Assembly (NCBI GenBank): GCA_028293725.1
Contig: JAQGOE010000007.1
Location: 1 to 18,232, forward strand
Reading direction: 5' to 3'
Origin: Gammaproteobacteria bacterium
Lineage (GTDB): Bacteria; Pseudomonadota; Gammaproteobacteria; Steroidobacterales; Steroidobacteraceae
DNA: 18,232 nucleotides
The notes beneath the pieces were generated by a model, which saw only the letters and a program-made list of their open reading frames with translations, made no database searches and was not told the DNA's origin. The first letter of the stretch is position 1, and each line of letters begins with the position of its first letter. Below, piece by piece: positions 1 through 8,042 of this stretch. The translations under genes were made by a program, and so were the position numbers.

Positions 1-1001
1 GGTTTCAGCAAGTTGGCGGCATCGCCAGTGCCGGCGGCGCCCCCTGCCCCCACGAGCGTGTGCACTTCGTCGATGAAGAGCACGACCGGTTGTGACGAGG
101 CGTGTACTTCGTCGATCACTTGGCGCAGGCGCTGCTCGAACTCCCCCTTCATGCTGGCTCCCGCCTGCAAGAGGCCCACATCGAGCGCCCGCAAGGACAC
201 CTCCGCCAGCGCCGGCGGTACATCGCCCGCCGCGATCCGCCGCGCGAATCCCTCGACGACCGCCGTCTTGCCTACACCTGCCTCGCCGGTCAGGAGGGGG
301 TTGTTCTGCCGGCGGCGCATGAGAATATCGATGATCTGACGGATCTCATCGTCCCGACCCACGACGGGATCGATCTTGCCGCGGCGTGCCTGTTCGGTCA
401 GATTCACCGTGAATTTCCGCAGCGCTTCCTGCTTACCCATTTGCGCGGGGGCCAGGGCTCCGCTGGCTTCGCCAGGCTCGGCGTTGCCAACGAGCGCCGC
501 TCCATCGCCGGGAGTCAGGTTGGCCTCGGGAGAGCTGGCGACAATCTGCTCGAGATCATCGGCCAGCGGATCCGGCTTGATCTTGTCGAACTCCCGTGAG
601 ATGCCGAGCACGACGCCGCGCAAAGCGGGGGTCTTCAACAGCGCGAGCAGCACATGACCGGTACGAATCTGGGAAGCGCGATACTTGAGCGTTGCCCACA
701 CCCAGGCGCGCTCCACGCCATCGACGATGTGGGGCGAGAGGTCAGAGATGGCCGTCGCGCCGCGCGGGAGTCGGTCGAGAGTGGTGGTCAGATCGCGCGC
801 CAGTCGGCCGGCGTCGAGGTCGAGCGCTCTGACGATGCAGTGCAGGTCGGAGGTTTGCAGCTGCAGGATCTGGTGAATCCAATGGACTAACTCAACATAG
901 GGATTCCCCCGCAGCTTGCAAAAGACAGTCGCGCTCTCGACCGCCTGGTAAGCCAGGCTGTTGAGCTTGCCGAAAAGGGCCACGCGGCTGATGTCACTCA
1001 T
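1..1001 (-). CDS. clpV: T6SS sheath-disassembly ATPase ClpV (TssH), N-terminal part, runs off the left edge
   Basis: AAA+ unfoldase of the Clp/Hsp100 family that extracts and recycles contracted TssB/TssC sheaths in the cytoplasm. Only the first 333 codons are present; the second AAA+ domain lies beyond the window. The protein opens MSDISRVALFGKLNS, typical of ClpV, followed by a Clp N-domain to about residue 160 (with the ClpV-like stretch KLRGNPYVELVHW at 29-41) and then the first AAA+ domain. Walker A GEAGVGKT is at about 239-246 and Walker B LFIDEVHTL is centred on D311/E312. The ATG lies 25 bases after the tssG stop, with only a weak purine stretch before it. Position after tssG and the ClpV-type N-terminus separate it from housekeeping ClpB. 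It is the last T6SS gene visible; vgrG would be expected next by analogy with HSI-I. Confidence 0.95.
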   Translation of the reverse strand, partial: MSDISRVALFGKLNSLAYQAVESATVFCKLRGNPYVELVHWIHQILQLQTSDLHCIVRALDLDAGRLARDLTTTLDRLPRGATAISDLSPHIVDGVERAWVWATLKYRASQIRTGHVLLALLKTPALRGVVLGISREFDKIKPDPLADDLEQIVASSPEANLTPGDGAALVGNAEPGEASGALAPAQMGKQEALRKFTVNLTEQARRGKIDPVVGRDDEIRQIIDILMRRRQNNPLLTGEAGVGKTAVVEGFARRIAAGDVPPALAEVSLRALDVGLLQAGASMKGEFEQRLRQVIDEVHASSQPVVLFIDEVHTLVGAGGAAGTGDAANLLK

Positions 1002-1026
1002 GTGGGTCGAGTTTTCCCGTTCGTGC

Positions 1027-2025
1027 TCAACGCGCCGCCGGCTGCGCGCCTGCGATGACCGTATCGCTCGCAATCTCGCACCGTCCACCCAGCCAGGTTG
1101 CCCACCCCAGCCAACCGCTCTCGCCCAGCCGCATTGGTGGCACGTCACCGGGCTTCAAGAGCAGCCGCACGTGCCAGGACCACTCTTCGTTCGTGAACAG
1201 TCTCACCAGCGCCTTGAGCTGATTCAACCCGCGCGCACCCGGAAGGAAATTCACGAACTCGGCAATGGCCAGGGGGCCCAACACGATGGCGAAAGAGGAC
1301 TGGCACTGCCACGTGCTCGCGCCGAGTGTCGTTCCGGAACCGAGCGTCGCGGACTCGCGCGGGCCGCCGAGCCGGCAGCGCTCCGCCGCTGCAATATCCA
1401 GCCACTCTCCCACGAACGGCAGGAGCTCCACGTCCAACTCGAAGTAATCGGCAATGATCCGCTCGAGTGATTCGGCCGAGCGGGACTGGGGCGCGAACCA
1501 GCCTGCGCGCGCGAGTTTCGCGTAGTCGAGTACGCAGTCCCGGTCCCGGGCCGCGCGCGCACCGATCCCGATCAGGGCTCCCGCATAGAGGCGGAACAGG
1601 TCGGCATCGGCCCGATCAAAGCTCGTGCACGGATCCGAATCCGCCCACGCCCGATAAAACAGCGACGCGAAGCGGTGTTGGAAGGCGTTGATGAAAGCGC
1701 CGAACGTCGGGTCGTCCGTTTGCAACTCGCGTGAGTAGGCGAGTTCGGTGAGATGCAGCGGCAAGGCTCCATTCGGGCCGAAGACTCCGAAGTTGTGCTG
1801 CTCGATCCGGGGAACCGCGGTGTCGTCGGCCTGAAAGGCGGCTACTTCCGCCGCAGCGAAGTGCAGGTGCGGACGCTGCACGATATGCACGGGATCGTCG
1901 GCAGCCTTACGCGACTCGCCCAGGCGGGGTCGATCCGGGTGAGCCTGTTCGATCAGGCGTAACGCGCCGAAGAGCGTGTATTGTTCGGGCTGTTTGCGCA
2001 GATCGTCCAGCATCACATCGCTCAC
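1027..2025 (-). CDS. tssG: T6SS baseplate subunit TssG (ImpH/VasB)
   Basis: Baseplate wedge protein that pairs with TssF and connects to TssE and the TssK adaptor in the cytoplasm. About 332 residues, normal for the family. Recognisable parts are the N-terminal helix LDDLRKQPEQYTLFGALRLI, the PRLGES motif near residue 30, HNFGVFGPNGALPLHLTE in the first third, and the C-terminal SWHVRLLLKPGDVPPMRLG and GWLGWATWLGG. The chosen GTG start forms a GTGA overlap with the tssF stop, which suggests translational coupling. Alternatives are ATG at 2011-2013 and ATGs upstream inside tssF (2056-2058 and 2092-2094); the last two would add residues unlike the family. Function is secure; the exact start is not. 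Confidence 0.93.
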   Translation of the reverse strand: MSDVMLDDLRKQPEQYTLFGALRLIEQAHPDRPRLGESRKAADDPVHIVQRPHLHFAAAEVAAFQADDTAVPRIEQHNFGVFGPNGALPLHLTELAYSRELQTDDPTFGAFINAFQHRFASLFYRAWADSDPCTSFDRADADLFRLYAGALIGIGARAARDRDCVLDYAKLARAGWFAPQSRSAESLERIIADYFELDVELLPFVGEWLDIAAAERCRLGGPRESATLGSGTTLGASTWQCQSSFAIVLGPLAIAEFVNFLPGARGLNQLKALVRLFTNEEWSWHVRLLLKPGDVPPMRLGESGWLGWATWLGGRCEIASDTVIAGAQPAAR

Positions 2026-3887
2026 AGGATGTGCCGGACGCCGCTGCGCACCGGCCATTGCTTGATCTCGCCGCGGCTGGTGGAATGCAGGCACAACTGG
2101 GTAAAAGAGTTGAGGCTCACATAACGGCCGAAAAAGCGCTCCAAGGTTGCCGATAACGGCAACAGTCCGGTGCCTTCGAACGCCGCATCATCGAGCGTAA
2201 GCGTGATCGCAAGTCCGCGACCGTGACTGATCGGTCCTGGGACGGGCATGCGCCGTACGACAGGCTCGAAGCTCACGTTTTTGAGCCCCTCGATCTGCCT
2301 CGCCGCCACACCGTCATTCGGGTCCGCGTACAACGCCAGGAAGTCGCGCAGCAGTTCCGTCCCGCCCGACTCGAGCGACAGATAGTTCAGCGAGAGATGA
2401 CTGATCAGGCGCCAGGTACCCTCGCCCCACGCGGGAGCGGCACGCGGCGCGGTCGGACCCGTGATGACCCGAACTGACGCAACCGGAGCGCCCGACTCGA
2501 GCAGGAAGTCGGTTCGCCCCTTGCCAAAACTCGCATAGATCGGCAGGTCGCGGTTGGTGCACAGCGCCTCCACATCCGCCTGAGGTGCCTCGCCGTGCTC
2601 GAGACGATGCTCGGTATCGGCCACCGACAGGAAGCATTCGGTCCCGAGATAACTCGTCCTGTCGCCGGCGCGAGCCTGCCGGGTGGAGGCCAGTCGCGGG
2701 CGCCGCTGCATCGTGTAGTAGGCGCGTTCGGCGTTGGCCGCTGAACGGTGCGCGACAGAATAGAACGGCTCTATCGGGAAAGTCTCGCCGCCGGACCGCG
2801 CCATTCCAACGACCTTCTCGATGCTGTAGATCTCGAAGTCCTGCGGGCGATTGCGGTCCGGGACGACGTGATAGTCAACGTCGCGGCCGTGCAGCTCGAG
2901 ACGGCCGCACGTCTTGGGGAACAGATTGATTGCGGCCGTGCAGTTGAGTCGAAACTGGGAAGCATCCAGGGAGTTTTCCAACGCCGGTTGGACCCGATCC
3001 AACAGCAACGTCAGTTCGACTTCTGTCGTGGAGCAGGACCGGAAAGGCTCCGCCAGGCCGGTGAGACCCACGAACATGAACCGCTCCGGCAGAGTGAAGT
3101 ATTCCTGTAGCAGCCGAAAGCCGCCGAAGCCCGCCCGCGTCGCCGGCAGCAGCGCGGTGCGGTCGTCGAAGCCGATCTCCTGGATGCAGCTTGCAGGCAG
3201 AAGCGAGACGGCGGCTGTAGCCGCCCCAAGCGGTTGTACTCTCACACCTATACAGTTCGCGTGAGCCTGCTCGTAAACACGCGACGCCACACCGGGCGTC
3301 GCCTTGATGTAGAAGGCCAGACTGTCCAACGGCAGGGCCGCGATCGGGACGCCGGGAATACTCGCGAGACGCAATCGGATAGCCGCCTTGGTCCGTGGAT
3401 CCGCACTCGGATCCTGGGCGTTGACTGCGCTGGCGCCGGAGAGGTACTTCGCCTCGGTCACAGTGAGGGGCCACAATGTCACGTCCTGGGTCGTTCGGAA
3501 CTCGCAACTGGTGCGCTCCCCTTTGCCAAGAGGGGTCTTGAGGGAACTGCCGCGCTCTATGAGCATCCCGCCTTTCAGCGACCCTTCCTCCAGATCGGGC
3601 TGAAATTCGACAATGGCCGCGGCGGGTACGGGCGCCAGGAAACCCGGATAGACGAGGTCGAGCAGGTGTTGGGTGAACTGCGGCTGCCGGGCATCGAGTT
3701 TCCATTGCACTCGGGCGGCCAGGAACGCAAATCCCTCGAGGAGTCGCTCGACATAGGGATCCGCACATTCGAGTCCGTCGAGTCCGAGACGCGCAGCCAC
3801 CCGCGGGTACTGGCGTGCGAACTCCGCGCCCGTCTCGCGCATGAACTGGAGTTCACGGTTGTAGTATTCGAGAAGTCTGGGGTCCAT
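2022..3887 (-). CDS. tssF: T6SS baseplate subunit TssF (ImpG/VasA)
   Basis: Largest wedge protein of the T6SS baseplate, forming the TssE-TssF2-TssG complex on which the sheath is built. At 621 residues it has the usual family length. The N-terminus MDPRLLEYYNRELQFMRE, then FARQYPRVAARLGL, DPYVERLLEGFAFL and QHLLDLVYPGFLAPVPA (about residues 80-110), is diagnostic. The C-terminal region carries SLNYLSLESGG and ERFFGRYVSLNSF, also typical. The ATG lies 9 bases after the tssE stop with no strong Shine-Dalgarno, so translation probably depends on ribosomes coming from tssE. Its stop overlaps the tssG start. Confidence 0.96.
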   Translation of the reverse strand: MDPRLLEYYNRELQFMRETGAEFARQYPRVAARLGLDGLECADPYVERLLEGFAFLAARVQWKLDARQPQFTQHLLDLVYPGFLAPVPAAAIVEFQPDLEEGSLKGGMLIERGSSLKTPLGKGERTSCEFRTTQDVTLWPLTVTEAKYLSGASAVNAQDPSADPRTKAAIRLRLASIPGVPIAALPLDSLAFYIKATPGVASRVYEQAHANCIGVRVQPLGAATAAVSLLPASCIQEIGFDDRTALLPATRAGFGGFRLLQEYFTLPERFMFVGLTGLAEPFRSCSTTEVELTLLLDRVQPALENSLDASQFRLNCTAAINLFPKTCGRLELHGRDVDYHVVPDRNRPQDFEIYSIEKVVGMARSGGETFPIEPFYSVAHRSAANAERAYYTMQRRPRLASTRQARAGDRTSYLGTECFLSVADTEHRLEHGEAPQADVEALCTNRDLPIYASFGKGRTDFLLESGAPVASVRVITGPTAPRAAPAWGEGTWRLISHLSLNYLSLESGGTELLRDFLALYADPNDGVAARQIEGLKNVSFEPVVRRMPVPGPISHGRGLAITLTLDDAAFEGTGLLPLSATLERFFGRYVSLNSFTQLCLHSTSRGEIKQWPVRSGVRHIL

Positions 3888-3896
3888 GGGTGGCGC

Positions 3897-4670
3897 TCAA
3901 GCACTGTTTGGGCGCACGGAGATGTCACCGCTCAACGTATCGATGCGGGTGGTGAGCTCCATGAGCTGCGCGAACGGTTGCCCCCAGAGCTCGGCATCGA
4001 TTGTGAATTCCAACACCGGGTCGTTGCCGGGCTGTGTACCTTGCGCAGGCAAGCTGGGCCTTACTCGTACCGACCGCAGGCGCGGCTCGAACAGTTCGAC
4101 GGCTCGGCGCAGCCGCTCTGCCGCCTGCAACGGATCGATGGAGGAGATCATCCGTCCCGCGAAGGACGGCAGGCCGAAATTGAGCACCGAAGCCGCAACG
4201 TAGGGAAACGCGTCGAGATCGAGTGAGGCCTCGAGGCTGAGTGAGTTGAAAAGCCACGTGAGATCGCGCAGTACGCATTCGCGCAGCTTCGCTCTCGAGA
4301 GCGTGCGCCGCTCGACCGGCTCGAGCTGACTATTGGGTACGGATGCGGACTCGAGTGTCGCGAACGACTGTAATGCCGCGCCATGTGGAGCGCCCGGAGG
4401 GCGGACTACGAGAGCGCGAAGTTGGGCTGGATTGGCACGAGCTCGTGGAACCGTGAAATGCAACTCGATCAGCCCTGAAGCAGCTGCTTGCCGCTCGAGT
4501 GTGAGCCCTTGCGCCAGGAGGATCTCGATAAATGCCGGCAATGGCAGTTTTAGCCGCTCGAGCGCACCGCGCTCGACGGTAACGCGCACGAGCGCCACGG
4601 TCCGCTCGTCGTCCAGCAACCGGTCGAGCAGTGCGGGTTGCAGTCGGTCATGGAGCGACAAGTCCGGCAC
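3897..4670 (-). CDS. tssE: T6SS baseplate subunit TssE (gp25-like) with a long internal insertion
   Basis: gp25-like wedge protein thought to nucleate sheath assembly at the baseplate. The N-terminal PDLSLHDRLQPALLDRLLDDE (2-22) is the usual TssE opening. The gp25 core starts near residue 120: RAKLRECVLRDLTWLFNS, FPYVAASVLNFGLPSFAGR, then RRAVELFEPRL and a C-terminal LEFTIDAELWGQPF. Known TssE proteins are mostly about 130-180 residues; this one is 257, because roughly residues 23-118 separate two segments that are normally close together. No domain is recognised in the extra stretch, and it is in frame without an internal stop. Start choice: GTG with AAGGA seven bases upstream, just after the tagJ stop. 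A longer open frame reaching back to 4895 within tagJ lacks TssE character and was rejected. Confidence 0.9.
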   Translation of the reverse strand: MPDLSLHDRLQPALLDRLLDDERTVALVRVTVERGALERLKLPLPAFIEILLAQGLTLERQAAASGLIELHFTVPRARANPAQLRALVVRPPGAPHGAALQSFATLESASVPNSQLEPVERRTLSRAKLRECVLRDLTWLFNSLSLEASLDLDAFPYVAASVLNFGLPSFAGRMISSIDPLQAAERLRRAVELFEPRLRSVRVRPSLPAQGTQPGNDPVLEFTIDAELWGQPFAQLMELTTRIDTLSGDISVRPNSA

Positions 4671-4677
4671 GCAAGTG

Positions 4678-4682
4678 TCCTT
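4678..4682 (-). promoter_or_regulatory. Ribosome binding site for tssE
   Basis: AAGGA on the minus strand, seven bases before the GTG start of tssE. It overlaps the TAA stop of tagJ (TAAGGA), so ribosomes ending tagJ are positioned over it. This decides the tssE start in favour of GTG at 4668-4670. Confidence 0.75.
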
Positions 4683-5484
4683 AGGATCCAGTGCCCGAAC
4701 GCAGTGTGAGCTGGCGTACGGTGAGTAGCGGAAATTCCTCTGCGCTCGTGGCCAACACGCGCTGCCCCCGGCCCGCAAAGGCGTCCGATCCGATCGGCAG
4801 CCACTCTGTCTTGCGCGACAGCTTGAGCGCACCCTCCTCCGCGGCCTCAGTTCCCGCGTAACGCGTAGGAACGAGCCCCATGACCTGGCCTCCATTGGTC
4901 CAGGTCAACTGTACAGGTAGCCAGACCAGGTCGCGCAGATCGGCCGGTGGCTCCGCCACCATCACCGCGATGCGATGCATGGGCACCCAGTAGTAGGCGC
5001 CGTTCAGCAGCACCTCCAATATCGGCCCCAGGCGGGAATCCGCATCGGCGATCCATTCAAACTCAACACCATTCAGACTGCCGGCACTCGCGGGCGCCGC
5101 CGCGAAGGCCTCGGCGCGCAGCGCGTCGGCCTGCTCGGCCCGACCGGCACCGAGTGCCACGAGCGCCTGCACCACCAACGCAACCCACGGCTCGGGATCT
5201 CCGAACACAACCGGCGAGCGCTCGCCGCGCAGAACCGACTGGCGCAGCCGCTCGCATTGGATGGCGGACCGGTACGCGTGCACCATCGGCATCGCGCTTG
5301 CATCGAGTCCGCCCACAACCTCGAGCTGCGTGACCGCCCTATCCCAGTCGCCGCTCACCATCAAAAGCTGCGCCAGGAAAATGCGGACCTTGGGATCGGC
5401 TGGAGAGCGCCGCACCTGTTGCTGCAGATCCGTCAGGCAAGCCGCCAGATCCCCTGCGCGCAGCCGCTCCTCCGCGACATTCAC
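4681..5484 (-). CDS. tagJ: T6SS accessory protein TagJ (ImpE family)
   Basis: Accessory protein found in a subset of T6SS clusters; in P. aeruginosa H1-T6SS it binds the N-terminal part of the sheath protein TssB1 and is proposed to link the sheath to ClpV. Length 267 residues, as expected. The N-terminal 90 or so residues look like helical TPR repeats (ERLRAGDLAACLTDLQQQVR, ADPKVRIFLAQLL). The diagnostic ImpE part follows: EFEWIADADSRLGP, NGAYYWVPMHRI, DLRDLVWLPVQLTW, LVPTRYAGTE, EWLPIGSDAF and a C-terminal FPLLTVRQL. The start is GTG, ten bases after the hcp stop, with only a weak GAGCGAG stretch before it. Its stop lies inside the tssE ribosome binding site. Confidence 0.93.
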   Translation of the reverse strand: MNVAEERLRAGDLAACLTDLQQQVRRSPADPKVRIFLAQLLMVSGDWDRAVTQLEVVGGLDASAMPMVHAYRSAIQCERLRQSVLRGERSPVVFGDPEPWVALVVQALVALGAGRAEQADALRAEAFAAAPASAGSLNGVEFEWIADADSRLGPILEVLLNGAYYWVPMHRIAVMVAEPPADLRDLVWLPVQLTWTNGGQVMGLVPTRYAGTEAAEEGALKLSRKTEWLPIGSDAFAGRGQRVLATSAEEFPLLTVRQLTLRSGTGS

Positions 5485-5494
5485 CTCGCTCAGC

Positions 5495-5977
5495 CTAGTA
5501 CTTCTGGTTCGCCGACACGTCCCACGAGAAGTTCGCGTTCTCGCCCTTCGCGCCCTTGTCGGTCTGAGTCCAGTACTCCGTCTTCATCTTGGCGAAGTTG
5601 AGTGTGACCTGCTCGCCGGGAATCTCGCCGCCGCTGACGCCAGTCAACGAGTAGCTGGAAACGAGAATGTTTTCCAGGTCGATCGTGAGATACTCGAGCG
5701 GATTTTCGCCCGCCTTGCGCACGGTGAGCTTACCTTTGGTGATGTGCTTGCCGCTGGCGCAGGCGAGTTTCAGCAGCGGAGTCGATTTGTCGACGGTCTT
5801 GACGATCTGCAGGTCCTGGAAGTCCGCTTTGCCCGCACCCGAGCCCATGCCGGTGTGCCCGGCCCCGGTCTGCGCGACTCCCCAGGAGAACGATCGGACA
5901 TCGATCTCGCCCTTGTGCTTGGCGTCGTTCGACTCCCCTTTGATTCCATCCAGCAGCAAAAACGCATCGAAAGACAT
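5495..5977 (-). CDS. hcp: T6SS inner-tube protein Hcp (TssD)
   Basis: Forms the hexameric rings that stack into the inner tube expelled by the T6SS; it also carries small effectors and is secreted. 160 residues, the usual size. The N-terminus MSFDAFLLLDGIKGES, the central GKADFQDLQIVKTVDKSTPLL (start near residue 49), and YLTIDLENILVSSYSLTG with a later GEQVTLNFAKMKTEY are standard Hcp features. There is no signal peptide, as expected. The ATG has GGAG nine bases upstream. It sits between tssC and tagJ, as in HSI-I. No C-terminal effector extension is present, so this is a structural Hcp. Confidence 0.96.
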   Translation of the reverse strand: MSFDAFLLLDGIKGESNDAKHKGEIDVRSFSWGVAQTGAGHTGMGSGAGKADFQDLQIVKTVDKSTPLLKLACASGKHITKGKLTVRKAGENPLEYLTIDLENILVSSYSLTGVSGGEIPGEQVTLNFAKMKTEYWTQTDKGAKGENANFSWDVSANQKY

Positions 5978-6011
5978 GGCGACATACTCCGTTGTGCAGG
6001 CAAATTGACGT

Positions 6012-7502
6012 TCAAGCCGCCTTCTGCGACGGCAAGCGAGACACCAGGCTCAAAGTGACGTTGACTCCTTCGAGTTGATAGTGCGGCCGTAGGAAGAACC
6101 TGGCGCTGTAATAGCCCGGGTTGCCTTCCACCTCCTGGACTTTGACTTCAGCGCCCGCGAGCGGCTTCTGCGCTTTCAGCGTGTCGCCGGCATCCTCCGG
6201 ATTTCCGAGCACGTATCCCTTGATCCAGTCGGAGAGATAGCGCTCCATGTCCGAGCGTTCCTTGAACGAGCCGATCTTGTCGCGCACCATGCACTTCAGA
6301 TAGTGCGCAAAGCGGCAGCTGGCGAAGAGATAGGGCAGCCGCGCGGACAGACGTGCGTTCGCGGTAGCATCCGCATCGGTGTATTCCGCGGTTTTCTGCA
6401 AGGATTGAGCGCCGATGAACGCTGCGACGTCGGTGTTCTTCCTGTGGATGAGCGGCATTAGCCCGCAGTTGGCCAACTCCGCCTCGCGTCGGTCGCTGAT
6501 AGCGATCTCGGTAGGGCATTTCATGTCGACGCCGCCGTCGTCACTGGGGAAAGTGTGTACGGGCAAGCCGTCCACCGCCCCGCCCGATTCGACGCCCCGA
6601 ATACGCGTGCACCAGCCGTAGTCCTTGAACGAGCGGTTGACGTTGACCGCCATTGCGTAGGCAGAATTCGCCCACGTGTACTTGCTGTGGTCGCCGGAGC
6701 CGGTTTGCTCCTCGAAGTCGAATTCTTCGACAGGAGAGGTCCGGACACCGTAGGGCAGGCGCGCAAGGAATCGCGGCATCGCCAGGCCAATGTATTTCGC
6801 GTCTTCCGAATCTCGTAGAGAACGCCACGCGGCGTAGTCGGGAGCGCTGAAGATCTTGGCCAGATCGCGCGGATTCGCCAGCTGTTGCCAGGAGTCCATG
6901 CCCATCAACGAGGGCCCCGCACCGGCGATGAACGGCGCGTGCGCGGCTGCCGCAATCTGCGCGACCTGCCCGAGCAGCTCGACGTCCGGCGGCGTGTGGT
7001 CGAAATGGTAGTCGCCGACAAGGCAACCATAAGGCTCGCCGCCGAGCTGTCCATATTCCTCTTCATAGAGACGTTTGAAGAGAGGGCTCTGATCCCAGGC
7101 GACACCCTTGTATTTCTTGAGCGTCCTGCCGAGGTCCTTCTTGGAGATATTCAGGACGCGGATCTTCAGCATCTCATCCGACTCGGTGTTGCTGACGAGG
7201 TACTGAAGTCCGCGCCACGCTCCCTCGAGCTGCTGAAACCTCTCGTGGTGAAGGATGACGTTGATCTGCTCGGTGAGCGTGTGGTCGATCTCGGCGATGA
7301 TCGCCTTGATGGTGCCGATGACATCATCCGAAACCACCGCGGTCTCGCGCAGAGCTTGCTCGGCGAGCGTACGCACGGCCATCTCAACCGCGGCACGAGC
7401 CTGATCGGTCTTGGGTTTGAACTCCTTTTGCAGCAGTGAGCCCAACTGGTCTGCCTCGATTGCAGCAGCTCCAGCGGCCCCTGGTGTACTGGCTTCGGCC
7501 AT
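6012..7502 (-). CDS. tssC: T6SS contractile sheath large subunit TssC (VipB)
   Basis: Large subunit of the contractile sheath; forms the cogwheel heterodimer with TssB and polymerises around the Hcp tube. 496 residues, normal for the family. Diagnostic stretches are INVILHHERFQQLEGAWRGL (about 80-99), GEPYGCLVGDYHFDH, ARLPYGVRTSPVEEFDFEE, the SDRREAELANCGLMPLIH segment, and the C-terminal RPHYQLEGVNVTLSLVSRLP. The start follows AAGGAAG at suitable spacing, and the tssB stop codon TAA is part of that TAAGGA. The hcp start lies 34 bases downstream of its stop. Annotation is very secure. Confidence 0.97.
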   Translation of the reverse strand: MAEASTPGAAGAAAIEADQLGSLLQKEFKPKTDQARAAVEMAVRTLAEQALRETAVVSDDVIGTIKAIIAEIDHTLTEQINVILHHERFQQLEGAWRGLQYLVSNTESDEMLKIRVLNISKKDLGRTLKKYKGVAWDQSPLFKRLYEEEYGQLGGEPYGCLVGDYHFDHTPPDVELLGQVAQIAAAAHAPFIAGAGPSLMGMDSWQQLANPRDLAKIFSAPDYAAWRSLRDSEDAKYIGLAMPRFLARLPYGVRTSPVEEFDFEEQTGSGDHSKYTWANSAYAMAVNVNRSFKDYGWCTRIRGVESGGAVDGLPVHTFPSDDGGVDMKCPTEIAISDRREAELANCGLMPLIHRKNTDVAAFIGAQSLQKTAEYTDADATANARLSARLPYLFASCRFAHYLKCMVRDKIGSFKERSDMERYLSDWIKGYVLGNPEDAGDTLKAQKPLAGAEVKVQEVEGNPGYYSARFFLRPHYQLEGVNVTLSLVSRLPSQKAA

Positions 7503-7514
7503 GTGCGTTCTTCC

Positions 7515-8015
7515 TTAACCTTGCCCCTGCGGCTCGTGCGCCAGGGATTTGAGTAAAGTGGGATCGTTCAGAATCTTCGCGATCAGTTCCTCCGCCCCTG
7601 CCTTGCCATCCATGTAAGTGACGAGGTTGGCGAGTTGCGAGCGCGCCTCGAGGAGCTTGCCGAGCGCACCGACCTTACGAGCCACCGAGGCCGGAGAAAA
7701 GTCGTCCATGCTCTCGAACGTGATGTCGACGTTGAGCGAGCCCTCGCCGGTCAGGGTGTTGGGCACCCTGAAGGCCACGCGCGGCTTCATGGACTTCATA
7801 CGTTCATCGAAATTGTCGATGTCGATCATCAGGAACCGGCGCTCGTCCACGGGCGCCAGCGGCTCGGCGGGCTCGCCGGAGAGGTCGGACAGCACGCCCA
7901 TGACAAAGGCGACCTGAACTTTCTTCTGGGCGCCGTACAGCTCGACCTCGTATTCGATCTGTACGCGGGGCGCGCGATTGCGCGCGATGAACTTCTGGCT
8001 GCTGGGCTTGGCCAC
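7515..8015 (-). CDS. tssB: T6SS contractile sheath small subunit TssB (VipA)
   Basis: Small subunit of the sheath, which forms interlocked heterodimers with TssC. 166 residues, normal. It begins MAKPSSQKFIARNRAPRVQI and shows the conserved VMGVLSDLSG, DERRFLMIDIDNFDERM, KPRVAFRVPNTL and ITFESMDDFSPASVA (through about residue 115), followed by a C-terminal coil with LGKLLEARSQLANL. The start codon is GTG. TagJ, encoded three genes downstream, is expected to contact the N-terminal portion of TssB by analogy with H1-T6SS. Confidence 0.96.
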   Translation of the reverse strand: MAKPSSQKFIARNRAPRVQIEYEVELYGAQKKVQVAFVMGVLSDLSGEPAEPLAPVDERRFLMIDIDNFDERMKSMKPRVAFRVPNTLTGEGSLNVDITFESMDDFSPASVARKVGALGKLLEARSQLANLVTYMDGKAGAEELIAKILNDPTLLKSLAHEPQGQG

Positions 8016-8024
8016 TGGCCTGTT

Positions 8025-8030
8025 CTCCTT
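8025..8030 (-). promoter_or_regulatory. Strong ribosome binding site for tssB
   Basis: AAGGAG on the minus strand, nine bases before the GTG of tssB. This near-perfect site supports GTG at 8013-8015 as the start and fits the high amount of sheath protein a T6SS needs. Confidence 0.75.
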
Positions 8031-8042
8031 AAAGTAAGTGAC

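Noticed and set aside
3234..4226. A 330-codon plus-strand open frame across tssF and tssE
   Set aside because: It covers parts of two well-supported minus-strand genes and shows no domain; treated as a shadow frame.
4290..4303. Perfect 14-base palindrome CGCTCTCGAGAGCG within tssE
   Set aside because: About one such palindrome is expected by chance in a window of this size, and it lies inside a conserved coding segment.
4671..4895. Longer N-terminus for TssE starting within tagJ
   Set aside because: The extra 75 residues are Arg/Ser-rich and unlike TssE, and the GTG at 4668-4670 has a well-placed AAGGA.
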